Assembly (NCBI RefSeq): GCF_044344315.1
Contig: NZ_JBIJDC010000007.1
Span: 1 to 64,000, forward strand
Direction of reading: 5' to 3'
DNA: 64,000 nucleotides
From: Zoogloea sp044344315
GTDB lineage: Bacteria > Pseudomonadota > Gammaproteobacteria > Burkholderiales > Rhodocyclaceae
The stretch's first letter is position 1. Each line of letters opens with the position of its first letter. Positions 33,047-42,619 of the stretch are shown here, piece after piece. A model generated the notes under the pieces. The model ran no database searches, had not been told where the DNA came from, and was given only the letters and a program-made list of their open reading frames with translations. Position numbers and translations under genes: made by a program.

Positions 33047-36000
33047 CTACCCCCGCGCCGGATCCGGCACAGTCTTTCGGCGTCGCTCGCGCCAGCCTTC
33101 CACCAGCGAATACACCGCCGGCACCACCACCAGGGTCAGCAGGGTCGAACTGACCATGCCGCCGATCACCGCAATGGCCAGGGGCTGGTTGGTCTCGTTG
33201 CCGGCGCCAAAGCCCAGCGCCGCCGGGGCCAGGGCCAGGATCACCGTGGCGGACGTCATCAGCACCGGACGCATGCGGATCGGGCAGGCATTGCGCAGGG
33301 CGGTGTCCACGGGCAGGCCCTCGTCGCGACGCTGGTTGGTGAGGTCCACCAACAGGATCGAATTCTTGGCCACCAGGCCGATCAGTAGCACCAGGCCGAT
33401 CATCGAGTAGATGTTCAGGGTGTGGCCCGTGGCCCACAGGGCCGCCACGCCGCCGACGATGGCCAGGGGCTGGGCCAGCATCACGATGAAGGGCTGGACA
33501 AAGCTGTTGAACTGGCTGGCCAGCACCATGTAGAGCAGGGTCAGGGCCAGGGCAAAGGTGAAGCTCATGTACTTCTGGGTCTTGCCGAACTCCTCGGCCT
33601 GGCCGATCAGCTTGACCTGGTAGCCCGTGGGCAGCAGCTCTGCGGCGCTGCGCTTGACCACGTCCACCGCTTCACCCAGGGGCAGGGTCGGGGAGGCGTA
33701 GAAAGTGGCGGCGTATTGCAGGTCGAATCGCCCGACGACGGCCGGCCCCAGGGTTTCCCGGAAGCTGGCCACGCTGTCGAGGCGCACCAGCTGGCCCGAC
33801 TTGTTGCGCAGGAAGATCTTCGACAGATCGGATGGCTGAGTGAAGCTGCCTTCCCGAGCCTTCACCCGAATGTCGTAGCGCTGGCCGTCGCCGGGCTCGT
33901 CACTGTATTTGGCGATGTCCACGCCGCCGGTGAGCATGTTGATGGCCAGGGCCACGTCCTGGGTGCTCAGGCCGGCGTCGGCGATGCGCAGTCGGTCGGG
34001 CGCGAAGGCCAGCTGAGGGAGGTCGAGCTGCAGGTCGGTGTCCATGCGGCCAATGCCGGGGATGGTGGCCAGCTTGCGCTGCAGGGCCACCGCATGGCGG
34101 CCGAGTTCCTGCAGGTTCTCACCCGTCAGCACGAACTGCAGCGGCTCGCCCCGCTGCCCCTGGACCATCGGATACGGTGCGGCAAACACCCGGGCGCCAG
34201 CGACCTGGCTGAACTCCTTGCGCAGCAGCGGGATCACGTCCTGCTGCTTCACGCTGCGCTCCTCCCGCGGAACCATGCGCACCACCACCGTACCCTGGTT
34301 GACCTGCCCGGCCGTGCCGAGGCCGATCAGGGCGAACTCGGAGCGGATCTCCGGGTGCTGGTCGAGGATGGCTTCCACCTCGCGCAGTTTGCTGTCGGTG
34401 TAGTCGATGCTCGAGCCCAGGGGCGTGCGCAGGGACACCAGGAAGCGTCCCTCGTCCTGTTCCGGAGTGAAGGCCTTGCCCACATGGGTGAAGAAGAAGG
34501 CGCTGGAGCCCACCACGGCCAGGGTGGCCAGCAGCACCCACAGGCGATGGGTGAGGGCGCCTTCCAGCAGGCGCACATAGATGGCGTCCAGGCCGGCGAA
34601 AAGGCGGTCGAAGGCCCGGTAGATGGGGCCGTGCTGCTTCTCGACCCGCAGGTAGCGGGCGCACAGCATGGGCGTCAGGGTGAGGGACACGAACAGGGAA
34701 ACCAGCACGCCAAAGGTGACCACCAGGGCAAAGCTGCGGAAGAACTGGCCGATGATCCCGGAGATGAAGGCCACCGGTGCAAAGATGCACACCAGCGACA
34801 GGGTGGCGGCCATGACGGCGAAGACCACCTCGTTGCTGCCATTGATGGCGGCCGATACCGGGTCCGGATCCAGCTCTTCCCGATGCCTGAAGATGTTCTC
34901 CAGCACCACGATGGCGTCGTCCACCACCACCCCGATGAGCAGCAGCAGGGCCAGCATGGTCAGGGAGTTGAGGGTGAAACCGGCAAAATAGATGACGGCG
35001 ATGGCGCCCATCAGGGACACCGGGATGGCCAGGGCGATGATCAGGGTGGAGCGCACCGAGCGCAGGAAGATCCAAACCACCAGGGAGGCCAGCAGGGTGC
35101 CCTCGATCAGGTGCTCCTTGAGGGAGTCCACGATCTCGAGGATGAAGACCGCATCATTGGAGACCACCGACAGGCTCATGCCCGGTGGCAGGGCCGGGCG
35201 CAGCTCCCGTTCCACACGCTCCAGGATGCGCTCGGTGATGGCCACCGTGTTGGCGTTGGCGATTTTCACCATGCCCAGACCCACGGTGGTCTTGCCGTTG
35301 AAGCGGGCCAGCTGGCGGTTGTCGGTGAGGCCGTCCTCGATCTCGGCCACGTCACCCAGACGGATCGGTGCCTTGTTGCGCCAGGCAACGATGAGGCCCC
35401 GTAGCTCGCCGACCTGATGGAACTCCAGGTCGAGCTTGAGCAGGCTTTCGGTTTTCTGGCCGACCACGAAGCCGCCGGCAAGCTGCACATGCTCCCGGGC
35501 AAAGGCGTCACTGATGTCCTGGGCAGTGATGGTATGGGCTGCCATGCGGTCCGGCAGCAGGTTGACCCGTATGGTGCGGTCACGGCGACCACCGAGGCGC
35601 ACCTCGCCCACGCCGTCGATGGTCTCCAGGCGCTTCTTGAGCACGTTGAGGGCGTACTGGTTGAGCTGCTGCTGGGTGCGGTCGCCCTGCAGGGCCAGCC
35701 ACATGATGGGCTGGGCGTTGGTCTCGACCTTGGCGATGACCGGCGGGTCCACATCCTTGGGCAGGCGGCGCAGCACCTGATTGACCTTGGACTGGACCTC
35801 GTTGAAGGCCACGTCCACCTTCTTTTCAAGGGCGAAGGTGATGTTGACCACCGAGACGCCGGGCGATGAGGTGGACTGCACGTGCTCGATGCCCGGCACG
35901 CTGTTGACCGCCGATTCGATCACGTTGGTGATGCTCGAATCGACGATGTCCGGGTTGGCGCCCTTCAGTGCCGTGGTGATCGAGATCACCGGAAATTCGA

Positions 36001-36118
36001 TGTAGGGAAAGCGGTCCATGCCGACCCGCTGGTAGCCGATCACCCCGACCAGCACCAGCACGGCGCTCATCATCCACGCCAGCACGTGGCGCTTGATGGA
36101 AAGCTCGGGCAGGGTCAT
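33047..36118 (-). CDS. RND-family efflux permease (HAE1/AcrB-like)
   Basis: A 1023-residue inner-membrane proton-driven transporter. It has twelve expected membrane spans: N-terminal WMMSAVLVLVGVIGY, then SLVVWIFLRSVRSTLIIALA, and the TM4 proton-relay GVVVDDAIVVLEN with two adjacent Asp. Two large periplasmic loops are present (about 35-335 and 560-860). It belongs to the hydrophobe/amphiphile efflux group, with exported substrates not predictable. Its start overlaps the end of the adaptor gene by four bases (ATGA). No outer membrane factor is adjacent, so it probably borrows one. Confidence 0.95.
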   Translation of the reverse strand: MTLPELSIKRHVLAWMMSAVLVLVGVIGYQRVGMDRFPYIEFPVISITTALKGANPDIVDSSITNVIESAVNSVPGIEHVQSTSSPGVSVVNITFALEKKVDVAFNEVQSKVNQVLRRLPKDVDPPVIAKVETNAQPIMWLALQGDRTQQQLNQYALNVLKKRLETIDGVGEVRLGGRRDRTIRVNLLPDRMAAHTITAQDISDAFAREHVQLAGGFVVGQKTESLLKLDLEFHQVGELRGLIVAWRNKAPIRLGDVAEIEDGLTDNRQLARFNGKTTVGLGMVKIANANTVAITERILERVERELRPALPPGMSLSVVSNDAVFILEIVDSLKEHLIEGTLLASLVVWIFLRSVRSTLIIALAIPVSLMGAIAVIYFAGFTLNSLTMLALLLLIGVVVDDAIVVLENIFRHREELDPDPVSAAINGSNEVVFAVMAATLSLVCIFAPVAFISGIIGQFFRSFALVVTFGVLVSLFVSLTLTPMLCARYLRVEKQHGPIYRAFDRLFAGLDAIYVRLLEGALTHRLWVLLATLAVVGSSAFFFTHVGKAFTPEQDEGRFLVSLRTPLGSSIDYTDSKLREVEAILDQHPEIRSEFALIGLGTAGQVNQGTVVVRMVPREERSVKQQDVIPLLRKEFSQVAGARVFAAPYPMVQGQRGEPLQFVLTGENLQELGRHAVALQRKLATIPGIGRMDTDLQLDLPQLAFAPDRLRIADAGLSTQDVALAINMLTGGVDIAKYSDEPGDGQRYDIRVKAREGSFTQPSDLSKIFLRNKSGQLVRLDSVASFRETLGPAVVGRFDLQYAATFYASPTLPLGEAVDVVKRSAAELLPTGYQVKLIGQAEEFGKTQKYMSFTFALALTLLYMVLASQFNSFVQPFIVMLAQPLAIVGGVAALWATGHTLNIYSMIGLVLLIGLVAKNSILLVDLTNQRRDEGLPVDTALRNACPIRMRPVLMTSATVILALAPAALGFGAGNETNQPLAIAVIGGMVSSTLLTLVVVPAVYSLVEGWRERRRKTVPDPARG

Positions 36119-37218
36119 GGCTTGCGGGCGGGCGCTGCCTTGACGTTGACGGCGGCACCGTCACTCAGGAAGCCTGCGCCGTCCTCGGCGACGGTTTCGC
36201 CATCGGCCAGACCCTTGGCAATCTCCACCCGGCCATCGCGTTTGGCGCCCACTTCAACCACCCGCTGGACGGCCTTGCCGCCGGCGATCACATAAACCAC
36301 CTTGCCGGCCGGGCGTAGCACCACGCTCTGTTCGGGCACCATCACCGCTGCGGCCTTGTGCCCGGTGACGATGGACGCATTGACGGTGCCCCCCGAAAGC
36401 AGGCTGCCGTCGTTGCTGACCCGGACGAGGACATCCAGGGCCCGGCTGCTGTCGTTGATGGTGGGCTTCACGTCTTCCACCGTGCCCTCGATCACCTTGC
36501 CCGGCAGGTGGGGCAGGCTCAGACGTACCGGCTGGCCGGCGCGGATGCGGCCTGCAGCAGATTCCGGATAGGGCAGGTGGGCGCGCAGGATGCGGTTGGA
36601 GATCAGGCGGAAGAGCGGATCGCCCACCTTCACATAGTCGCCGGGGGAGACGATCTGGGTTTCGATGATGCCATCCACCGGCGCCACGACCCGGGTGCGC
36701 CCGAGATCGTTTCTGGAAGCACTTTCCCGTGCCCGGGCGGTGGCCAGCTGGGCGCGCAGGGCATCCCGCTGGGCCAGGCTGTCTTCGGCGCCATTGCGCG
36801 AGATGAAGCCTTTGGCGACGAGGTCTTGCTGACGTTCGGCGAAGCGCTCGGCCTGGGCCACCAGGGCTTCCAGGCGGGCAATCTCGGCACCATCGACCCG
36901 GGTCTGGATGGCGAAGTCGGAGGCATCCAGTTCGGCGAGCAGCTGTCCGCGCCTGACCTTGTCTCCGCTATGGGCCACCACCCGGGTGACCCGACCTGCC
37001 ACCTCGGCGCCGATGCTGGGGTCGATCAGGGCCTCCAGCGTCCCCAGGGTGTCCTCGGTGATGTCGAGGGCCGCGCTGCGGGCGACGGTCGCCGTGATGA
37101 GGGTGGGCGGCGGGCCGGCGGGCTTGTCGGATGCCGGCTCGGGTTTGTTGCCGCAGCCGGCAAGCCCGAGGGCAAAGAGCAGGGTGACGCGGGGCGCGAA
37201 ACGCATGATCGTGGCCAT
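36115..37218 (-). CDS. RND efflux periplasmic adaptor (membrane fusion protein), lipoprotein
   Basis: A 367-residue HlyD/AcrA-like adaptor bridging the permease and an outer membrane channel. The signal peptide ends in GLAGC with Cys22 as lipidation site. Barrel-sandwich halves (TLGTLEALIDPSIGAEVAGR and RVVAPVDGIIETQIVSPGDY) flank an alpha-helical hairpin (about 105-170). A beta-barrel and a membrane-proximal domain follow. It directly precedes the permease in a translationally coupled pair. The start is either MATIM (37218) or the Met four codons later. Confidence 0.93.
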   Translation of the reverse strand: MATIMRFAPRVTLLFALGLAGCGNKPEPASDKPAGPPPTLITATVARSAALDITEDTLGTLEALIDPSIGAEVAGRVTRVVAHSGDKVRRGQLLAELDASDFAIQTRVDGAEIARLEALVAQAERFAERQQDLVAKGFISRNGAEDSLAQRDALRAQLATARARESASRNDLGRTRVVAPVDGIIETQIVSPGDYVKVGDPLFRLISNRILRAHLPYPESAAGRIRAGQPVRLSLPHLPGKVIEGTVEDVKPTINDSSRALDVLVRVSNDGSLLSGGTVNASIVTGHKAAAVMVPEQSVVLRPAGKVVYVIAGGKAVQRVVEVGAKRDGRVEIAKGLADGETVAEDGAGFLSDGAAVNVKAAPARKP

Positions 37219-37238
37219 CGGGCGGCAGGAGTGGGGGG

Positions 37239-38501
37239 TCAGGGAAGCGGGCGTTCGCCCCTCAGCAGGTGTTCGAGGGTCTCCCGCTCGCGGATGACAT
37301 GCACCGTGTCCCCGTCCACCAGCACCTCGGCAGCCCGCGGGCGGGTGTTGTAGTTGGAACTCATGGTCATGCCGTAGGCGCCGGCAGAGAGGATGGCCAG
37401 CAGGTCACCTGTATCAACGGCAAGATCCCGGTCGTGACCCAGGAAGTCGCCGCTCTCGCAGATCGGGCCGACCACTTCGTAGCGGGTTGCGGGCAGGCTG
37501 CGCGGGGCGACGGCGACGATCTCGTGGTAGGCGTCGTAAAGCGCCGGCCGGGCCAGGTCGTTCATGGCCGCGTCGATGATGGCAAAGTTCTTCTCGACGC
37601 CGGGTTTGAGGTATTCGATGCGCGTCAGCAGCAGGCCGGCGTTGCCCACCAGGGAGCGGCCCGGCTCGAAGCACAGGGCTTCGTCGCGGTCGGCAAAGCG
37701 CTCCAGCAGCGGCTTGAGATACTCGGTGGGGGTGGGCGGCTCTTCGTCCCGGTAGCGGATGCCGAGGCCACCGCCCAGATCGATGTGGTCGAGCTTGATG
37801 CCCTCACTGGCCAGCTGGTCCACCAAACCGAGGATCTTGTCGGTGGCCTCGGCCATCGGAGCGGGATCGAGGAGTTGGGAGCCGATGTGGCAGTCGATGC
37901 CGCTGATCTCGATGTGGGGCAGCGTGGCGGCCTTGCGATAAAGGTCCAGGGCTTCGGTGAAGGCGACGCCGAACTTGTTGCTGCGCAAGCCGGTGGAGAT
38001 GTAGGGGTGAGTGTTGGGATTGACGTCCGGGTTCACGCGGAAGGCAATCGGCGCACGTTTGCCCATGCTGGCGGCGACTTCGTTGAGTCGGTCGAGTTCG
38101 GCGGCGGACTCAACGTTGAAACAGCCGATTCCCGCTTCGAGGGCGTAGCGCATTTCATCGCGGGTCTTGCCGACGCCGGAGAAGATCACCTTGCCGGCGT
38201 CGCCACCGGCCGCCAGCACCCGCGCCAGTTCGCCCCCTGAAACGATATCGAAGCCGGCGCCAAGCCGGGCGAAGACCGACAGGATGCCGAGGCTGGAGTT
38301 GGCCTTGACGGCATAGCAGACCAGCGCCTTGCGCTGGCCGAGGGCCTGCTGGTAGGCCTCGTAGGCGGCGGTGAGGGCGGCGCGGGAATAGACGTAGGTG
38401 GGTGTGCCGAAGCGCTCGGCGATGTCGGCGAGGGCAACCCCTTCAAGGGTCAGGCCGGCGGGGCCGGCTTCTAGCGTCGGCACGGGCAGGGCAGTCGTCA
38501 T
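37239..38501 (-). CDS. lysA: Diaminopimelate decarboxylase
   Basis: PLP enzyme that makes L-lysine from meso-diaminopimelate; 420 residues. The PLP lysine is in YAVKANSSLGIL; the HIGSQLLD, DLGGGLGIRY and EPGRSLVGNAG phosphate-binding segments and the active-site Cys in GPICESGDFLG are present. Its ATG overlaps the lptM stop by four bases, the usual lptM-lysA pair. Confidence 0.96.
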   Translation of the reverse strand: MTTALPVPTLEAGPAGLTLEGVALADIAERFGTPTYVYSRAALTAAYEAYQQALGQRKALVCYAVKANSSLGILSVFARLGAGFDIVSGGELARVLAAGGDAGKVIFSGVGKTRDEMRYALEAGIGCFNVESAAELDRLNEVAASMGKRAPIAFRVNPDVNPNTHPYISTGLRSNKFGVAFTEALDLYRKAATLPHIEISGIDCHIGSQLLDPAPMAEATDKILGLVDQLASEGIKLDHIDLGGGLGIRYRDEEPPTPTEYLKPLLERFADRDEALCFEPGRSLVGNAGLLLTRIEYLKPGVEKNFAIIDAAMNDLARPALYDAYHEIVAVAPRSLPATRYEVVGPICESGDFLGHDRDLAVDTGDLLAILSAGAYGMTMSSNYNTRPRAAEVLVDGDTVHVIRERETLEHLLRGERPLP

Positions 38502-38695
38502 TGGGCGGGGTCCTGGGAGACGGGTTTGTTATGATCCATGCCAGGCGCCCGGCTGGGCGTCGGCCTTGTATCGGCAGGTGTGGTGGCCTTGGCTGCGGGC
38601 TTGGGAATCTGCGGATAATGCAGCGGGCCCTTGATGCCGCAAGCGGTCAGCATGAGTAAGCCGCAGGCCGCGGCGGCAATGGCGAAGGTTCGCAT
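38498..38695 (-). CDS. lptM: LPS translocon maturation lipoprotein LptM (YifL-like)
   Basis: A 65-residue lipoprotein. The signal peptide ends LTAC with Cys19, followed by the family signature GIKGPLHYP and a Pro/Ala-rich tail. In E. coli LptM helps oxidative maturation of LptD at the outer membrane. It overlaps lysA by four bases and is divergent from cyaY across a 47-bp gap, which must hold both promoters. Confidence 0.88.
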   Translation of the reverse strand: MRTFAIAAAACGLLMLTACGIKGPLHYPQIPKPAAKATTPADTRPTPSRAPGMDHNKPVSQDPAQ

Positions 38696-38742
38696 GGGTT
38701 CCGCGCAAAAACGGGAATGTTAACAGAACAAGGGATCAGACG

Positions 38743-39063
38743 ATGGATGAAGCAGACTTCAATGCCCTGGCGGAAGCGGAGCTGGACCGCCTGGAGCGCC
38801 TCCTGGACGACTGTACGGCGGACATCGATTACGAGGTCAAGCCCGGTGGGATCGTCGAGATCGAGTTCGAGAACGGTAGCAAGATCATCGTGAATCGTCA
38901 CTCTGCTGCCCGGGAGATCTGGCTGGCCGCCAAGTCCGGCGGCTTCCATTTTCGACCCGTCGAGGGGCGCTGGGTGGGGACCCGCGATGGCGCTGATTTC
39001 TATGCCGTGTTGTCCCGTTGCATGTCCGAGCAGGCGGGGGAGGGGATCAGCCTGGCGGGCTGA
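38743..39063 (+). CDS. cyaY: Iron-sulfur cluster assembly protein CyaY (frataxin)
   Basis: A 106-residue frataxin that binds iron and modulates cysteine desulfurase IscS. The acidic first helix (EAELDRLERLLDDC), GGIVEIEFENGSKIIVNRH and the EIWLAAKSGGFHF strand are typical. Its last codons and stop lie inside a 14-bp perfect hairpin shared with the convergent mrcA end. Confidence 0.94.
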   Translation: MDEADFNALAEAELDRLERLLDDCTADIDYEVKPGGIVEIEFENGSKIIVNRHSAAREIWLAAKSGGFHFRPVEGRWVGTRDGADFYAVLSRCMSEQAGEGISLAG

Positions 39064-39071
39064 TCCCCTCC
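39039..39071. terminator. Strong hairpin at the cyaY/mrcA convergent junction
   Basis: The 14-base arms at 39039-39052 and 39058-39071 are exact inverted repeats around a 5-base loop. The arm includes the last codons and stop of cyaY and ends 3 bases before the mrcA stop. It could terminate or protect both transcripts. There is no U-tract, so a barrier or RNA-stability role is as likely as intrinsic termination. Confidence 0.5.
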
Positions 39072-39073
39072 GG

Positions 39074-41368
39074 TCAGTTGGTGGCGGCTCCCGGTGCGGC
39101 CGGCGCTTCTTCGGTCGGCACGCCAGTGGGTTCCGGCGGTGCTTCCGGAGGGGCTGCGGGCAGGTTCTCCTGGTAGATCATTTCTTCGCTCGGGCTGCCC
39201 GCCGGCTGAATGCGGATCAGGCCCTTGGGTGCTTGCGGATAAGTTTCCGGGACGCCTTCGAGGGCCTTGCGCATGTAGTTGATCCACATGGGGAGCGCCG
39301 CTGCACCCCCTGTTTCGCCATTGCCGAGCTTGCGTGGCTGGTCAAAGCCGATCCACGCGACGGCCGCGACAGTGGGTTGGTAGCCACAGAACCACGCGTC
39401 GACATATTCGTTGGTGGTGCCGGTCTTTCCGGCCAGGTCGCCGCGCTTGAGCACCATCGCTTTCGTTGCCGTACCCCGGCGCACGACATCCTTCATGACC
39501 GAATCCATGAGGTAGGCGTTGCGTTCATCGATGACCCGCTCGGCGGTTTCGCCCGCGATCGGTGGGTCCACGCGGGCGAGCACGTTGCCGGCCTCGTCGC
39601 GTATCTCCTTGACCAGGAAGGGCTCCACCCGGTAACCGCCGTTGGCAAACACGGAGTAGCCACGCAGCATCTGCCATGGCGTCACCGACCCGGCACCCAG
39701 TGCCATGGTCAGGTAAGGGGGGTGGCGTTCCGGATCGAAGCCGAACTTGGAAATGTAGTCCTGGGCGTAGCGGGGGCCGATGGACTTGAGCAGGCGGATC
39801 GACACCATGTTCTTGGAGCGTGCCAGGGCTGAGCGGATCGAGATCGGGCCGTCGTAGCGTCCGTCGTAGTTCTTGGGCTCCCAGGATTGGCTGCCGGTCT
39901 CTCCGGCCGGGAAGGAGAGGGGGGAGTCGTCCACCACGCTGTTTGGCCCGTAGCCCTTCTCGAAGGCAGCGGAATAGATGAAGGGCTTGAAGCTCGAACC
40001 GGGTTGCCGCCAGGCCTGAGTGGCGTGGTTGAACTTGTTGCGGTTGAAGTCAAAGCCGCCGGCCAGGGCGCGTACGGCACCGGTCTGGGGGTCGGCGGCC
40101 ACGAGCGCGCCTTCGACCTCGGGAAGCTGGGTGATCTCCCAGCGGTTCTCCCCCCGGGTGATGCGTACGATCGCGCCGGGCCGGATACGCTTGTTGGGCG
40201 GGGCCTTGTCACCGAGCATGCTGGATGCAAAGCGCAGGCCTTCGCCGTTGATCCGGATGGATTCCCCGTAGCGGTATACGGTGACCGATCCGCCTCCCGC
40301 CTGGGTGACGATGGCGGCCAGCATGTCGTCGTAGTCGGGGATCTCGGACAGGATCTCGTCCATCGATTCCGTGTGCTGGGTGTTCAGGCGGCTCGGGTCC
40401 GCATAGCTTTCAGCGCCGCGATAACCGTGACGTCGGTCGTAGTCCAGGATGCCGCGGCGGAGCGCCTTGTAGGCGGCTTCCTGCTCGGCCTTGAGAATGG
40501 TCGTGATGACCTTGATGCCCTTCGTGTAGGCCTCTTCCCGATATTGTTCGTAAGCAATCTGCCGGGCCATCTCGGCAATGTAGTCGGCGCTGCCCCCCAG
40601 GTCGGCAGCGCTGCTGACCACCTTGAGGGGCGCTTCCACGGCTTGGCGATGCTCGGTGTCGCTGATGAAGCCCAGTTCGGCCATGCGACGCAGCACGTAT
40701 TGCTGGCGCTGTGCCGCCCGCTTTGGATTGACGACGGGGTTGTAGGCGGAGGGCGCCTTGGGCAGGCCGGCCAGCATCGCGGCCTCGGGCACGTTCAGAT
40801 CACGGATGGACTTGCCGAAATAGGTGTGCGAGGCCACAGCAAAGCCGTAGGCCCGTCGCCCGAGAAAGATCTGGTTGATGTACACCTCGAGGATCTGGTC
40901 CTTGGTGAGGTTCTGTTCGATCTTGAAGGCGAGGAGGACCTCGTAAAGTTTGCGCGAATAGGTCTTCTCCCGGGTCAGGAAGAAATTGCGTGCCACCTGC
41001 ATGGTGATGGTCGACGAACCCTGGCGCTTGCTGCCGGTGGCCAGGTTGGCGCCGGCGGCGCGCAGGATGCCGGCGAAATCCACGCCAGGGTGCTGGTAGA
41101 AGCGGTCGTCTTCCGCCGCGAGGATGGCGTGCTTGAGAACGGGCGGCACATCCTGGATGCGGATGAAGGCGCGACGCTCCTCGCCGTACTCGCCGATCAG
41201 CTCACCGTCCGCGGTGTAGATCCGCAGCGGGATCTTGGGGTGGTAGTCAGTAAGAGCTTCCAGCGACGGCAGGGTGGGCCAGGCGAAAGCCACGGCGAGG
41301 GCGAGGACCGCGACGCCAATGGCAATCAGGCCGAGGAGGGCAACGAAGGGGTAGAGTACCCAGCGCAT
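39074..41368 (-). CDS. mrcA: Penicillin-binding protein 1A, bifunctional glycosyltransferase/transpeptidase
   Basis: Builds and cross-links peptidoglycan; a 764-residue inner-membrane protein with one N-terminal span (LYPFVALLGLIAIGVAVLAL). The glycosyltransferase domain has AAEDDRFYQHPGVDFAGILR and GSSTITMQVARNFFL. The transpeptidase Ser is in QPGSSFKPF (SxxK), with RSKN and KTGTT motifs. The C-terminus is Pro/Ala-rich. I chose the ATG at 41368 (MRWVLYPF). The upstream ATG at 41401 sits inside a TATAAT-G that would be the -10 itself, so it would lie outside the transcript if that promoter is used. Neither start has a strong ribosome site. Divergent from pilM. Confidence 0.93.
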   Translation of the reverse strand: MRWVLYPFVALLGLIAIGVAVLALAVAFAWPTLPSLEALTDYHPKIPLRIYTADGELIGEYGEERRAFIRIQDVPPVLKHAILAAEDDRFYQHPGVDFAGILRAAGANLATGSKRQGSSTITMQVARNFFLTREKTYSRKLYEVLLAFKIEQNLTKDQILEVYINQIFLGRRAYGFAVASHTYFGKSIRDLNVPEAAMLAGLPKAPSAYNPVVNPKRAAQRQQYVLRRMAELGFISDTEHRQAVEAPLKVVSSAADLGGSADYIAEMARQIAYEQYREEAYTKGIKVITTILKAEQEAAYKALRRGILDYDRRHGYRGAESYADPSRLNTQHTESMDEILSEIPDYDDMLAAIVTQAGGGSVTVYRYGESIRINGEGLRFASSMLGDKAPPNKRIRPGAIVRITRGENRWEITQLPEVEGALVAADPQTGAVRALAGGFDFNRNKFNHATQAWRQPGSSFKPFIYSAAFEKGYGPNSVVDDSPLSFPAGETGSQSWEPKNYDGRYDGPISIRSALARSKNMVSIRLLKSIGPRYAQDYISKFGFDPERHPPYLTMALGAGSVTPWQMLRGYSVFANGGYRVEPFLVKEIRDEAGNVLARVDPPIAGETAERVIDERNAYLMDSVMKDVVRRGTATKAMVLKRGDLAGKTGTTNEYVDAWFCGYQPTVAAVAWIGFDQPRKLGNGETGGAAALPMWINYMRKALEGVPETYPQAPKGLIRIQPAGSPSEEMIYQENLPAAPPEAPPEPTGVPTEEAPAAPGAATN

Positions 41369-41460
41369 GTCGGGAGCGGGAAGCAGATAAAAGTCCCGCA
41401 TTATACGAGGCGGGGCGTTTTGACGCCCGTTGCATGAATCGGTGTTTTACCGGCACTTGC

Positions 41461-41489
41461 TTTACACCTGTCATGGTTGTTGTTAGGAT
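41461..41489 (+). promoter_or_regulatory. Predicted sigma-70 promoter for the pil operon
   Basis: TTTACA and TAGGAT are 17 bp apart, about 54 bp before the pilM GTG, in the AT-richer divergent region between mrcA and pilM. It is a plausible but unproven match. Confidence 0.4.
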
Positions 41490-41542
41490 TTCAAGTAGAT
41501 TGTTGTAATTGCGCCTAACGTAAAGAATTTTCAGGACTTTTT

Positions 41543-42619
41543 GTGATCGACCTATCCTTTCTCAGCCCCGGGGCGCGCCCCCTGATCGGTGTCGACATTT
41601 CGTCGTCGTCGGTCAAGATGGTCGAGTTGGCCGCCGCTTCCGGGGGAGGGTTCCGGGTAGAGCGGTACGCGATCGAGGCCCTGCCCAGGGATGCCGTTTC
41701 GGATGGCAACATTGCCAATCTGGAGGCTGTCTCCGATGCGATTCGCCGGGGATGGCGCAGGCTGGGCACCAGCACCAAGTTCGTGGCCCTCGCATTACCG
41801 GCATCTGCGGTCATCACCAAGAAGATCATTCTGCCGGCGGGCCTGCGTGATCAGGAGCTGGAAGTTCAGGTCGAGTCAGAGGCCAACCAGTACATCCCTT
41901 TTGCCCTTGACGAGGTCAATCTCGACTTCCAGGTGGTGGGGCCGGCAGCTTCCGGTGCCGACGAGGATGAGGTGCTGATTGCCGCGTCACGCAAGGAAAA
42001 GGTTGAAGATCGGGTCGCCGCGGCGGAGGCCGCAGGGCTCAAGGCCTTGGTGATGGACGTCGAGTCATACGCCGCGCTTTCGGCATTCGATCTTGTTCAG
42101 GCCGATCTTCCTGATGCTGGTCACGACAAGATCATCGCCCTCGTGGATGCGGGGGCCAACGTCATGAACGTGTCTGTCCTGCGCAACGGCGTGCAGGTTT
42201 ATGCCCGTGAGCAGGCCTTTGGCGGTTTCCTGCTGACCCAGGACATCATGCGGCACTTCGGTATGTCGCTTGAAGAGGCCGAAAGTAGCAAGCGGACGGG
42301 AGCTCTCCCAGAGAGCTATGAGGGGGATCTTCTCAGGCCGTTCATGGATGCCATGGCGCTGGAGGTGTCCCGTGCCCTGCAGTTCTTCTTTACCTCGACC
42401 CAATTCAATCAGGTGGATCACATCGTCCTGGCGGGAGGGTGTGCGGTGATTTCAGGGCTTGCCGAAACCGTTGCGGGTCGGACTCAGGTTGATACGCATA
42501 TTGCCAACCCCTTTGCGGGCATGAGCCTTGGCTCCAAAATCCGTCCCAAGAATCTGTCGGCGGATGCCCCGGCGCTGCTCGTGGCCTGTGGCCTCGCCCT
42601 GCGGAGGTTTGATTCGTGA
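41543..42619 (+). CDS. pilM: Type IV pilus inner-membrane platform protein PilM
   Basis: A 358-residue actin-like ATPase-fold protein on the cytoplasmic face of the pilus machine, recruiting PilN. The SHS2/FtsA-like features include PLIGVDISSSSVKMVEL, KKIILPAGL, ESEANQYIPFALDEVNLDFQ-type block and IALVDAGANVMNV. The start is GTG at 41543; upstream in-frame sequence is AT-rich and non-coding. It overlaps pilN by four bases. Confidence 0.95.
   Translation: MIDLSFLSPGARPLIGVDISSSSVKMVELAAASGGGFRVERYAIEALPRDAVSDGNIANLEAVSDAIRRGWRRLGTSTKFVALALPASAVITKKIILPAGLRDQELEVQVESEANQYIPFALDEVNLDFQVVGPAASGADEDEVLIAASRKEKVEDRVAAAEAAGLKALVMDVESYAALSAFDLVQADLPDAGHDKIIALVDAGANVMNVSVLRNGVQVYAREQAFGGFLLTQDIMRHFGMSLEEAESSKRTGALPESYEGDLLRPFMDAMALEVSRALQFFFTSTQFNQVDHIVLAGGCAVISGLAETVAGRTQVDTHIANPFAGMSLGSKIRPKNLSADAPALLVACGLALRRFDS

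Noticed and set aside
33422..35404. 660-codon plus-strand frame opposite the RND permease
   Set aside because: Antisense shadow with His/Gln-rich nonsense composition.
39887..41437. 516-codon plus-strand frame opposite mrcA
   Set aside because: Shadow of a strong PBP1A coding frame; no motif of its own.
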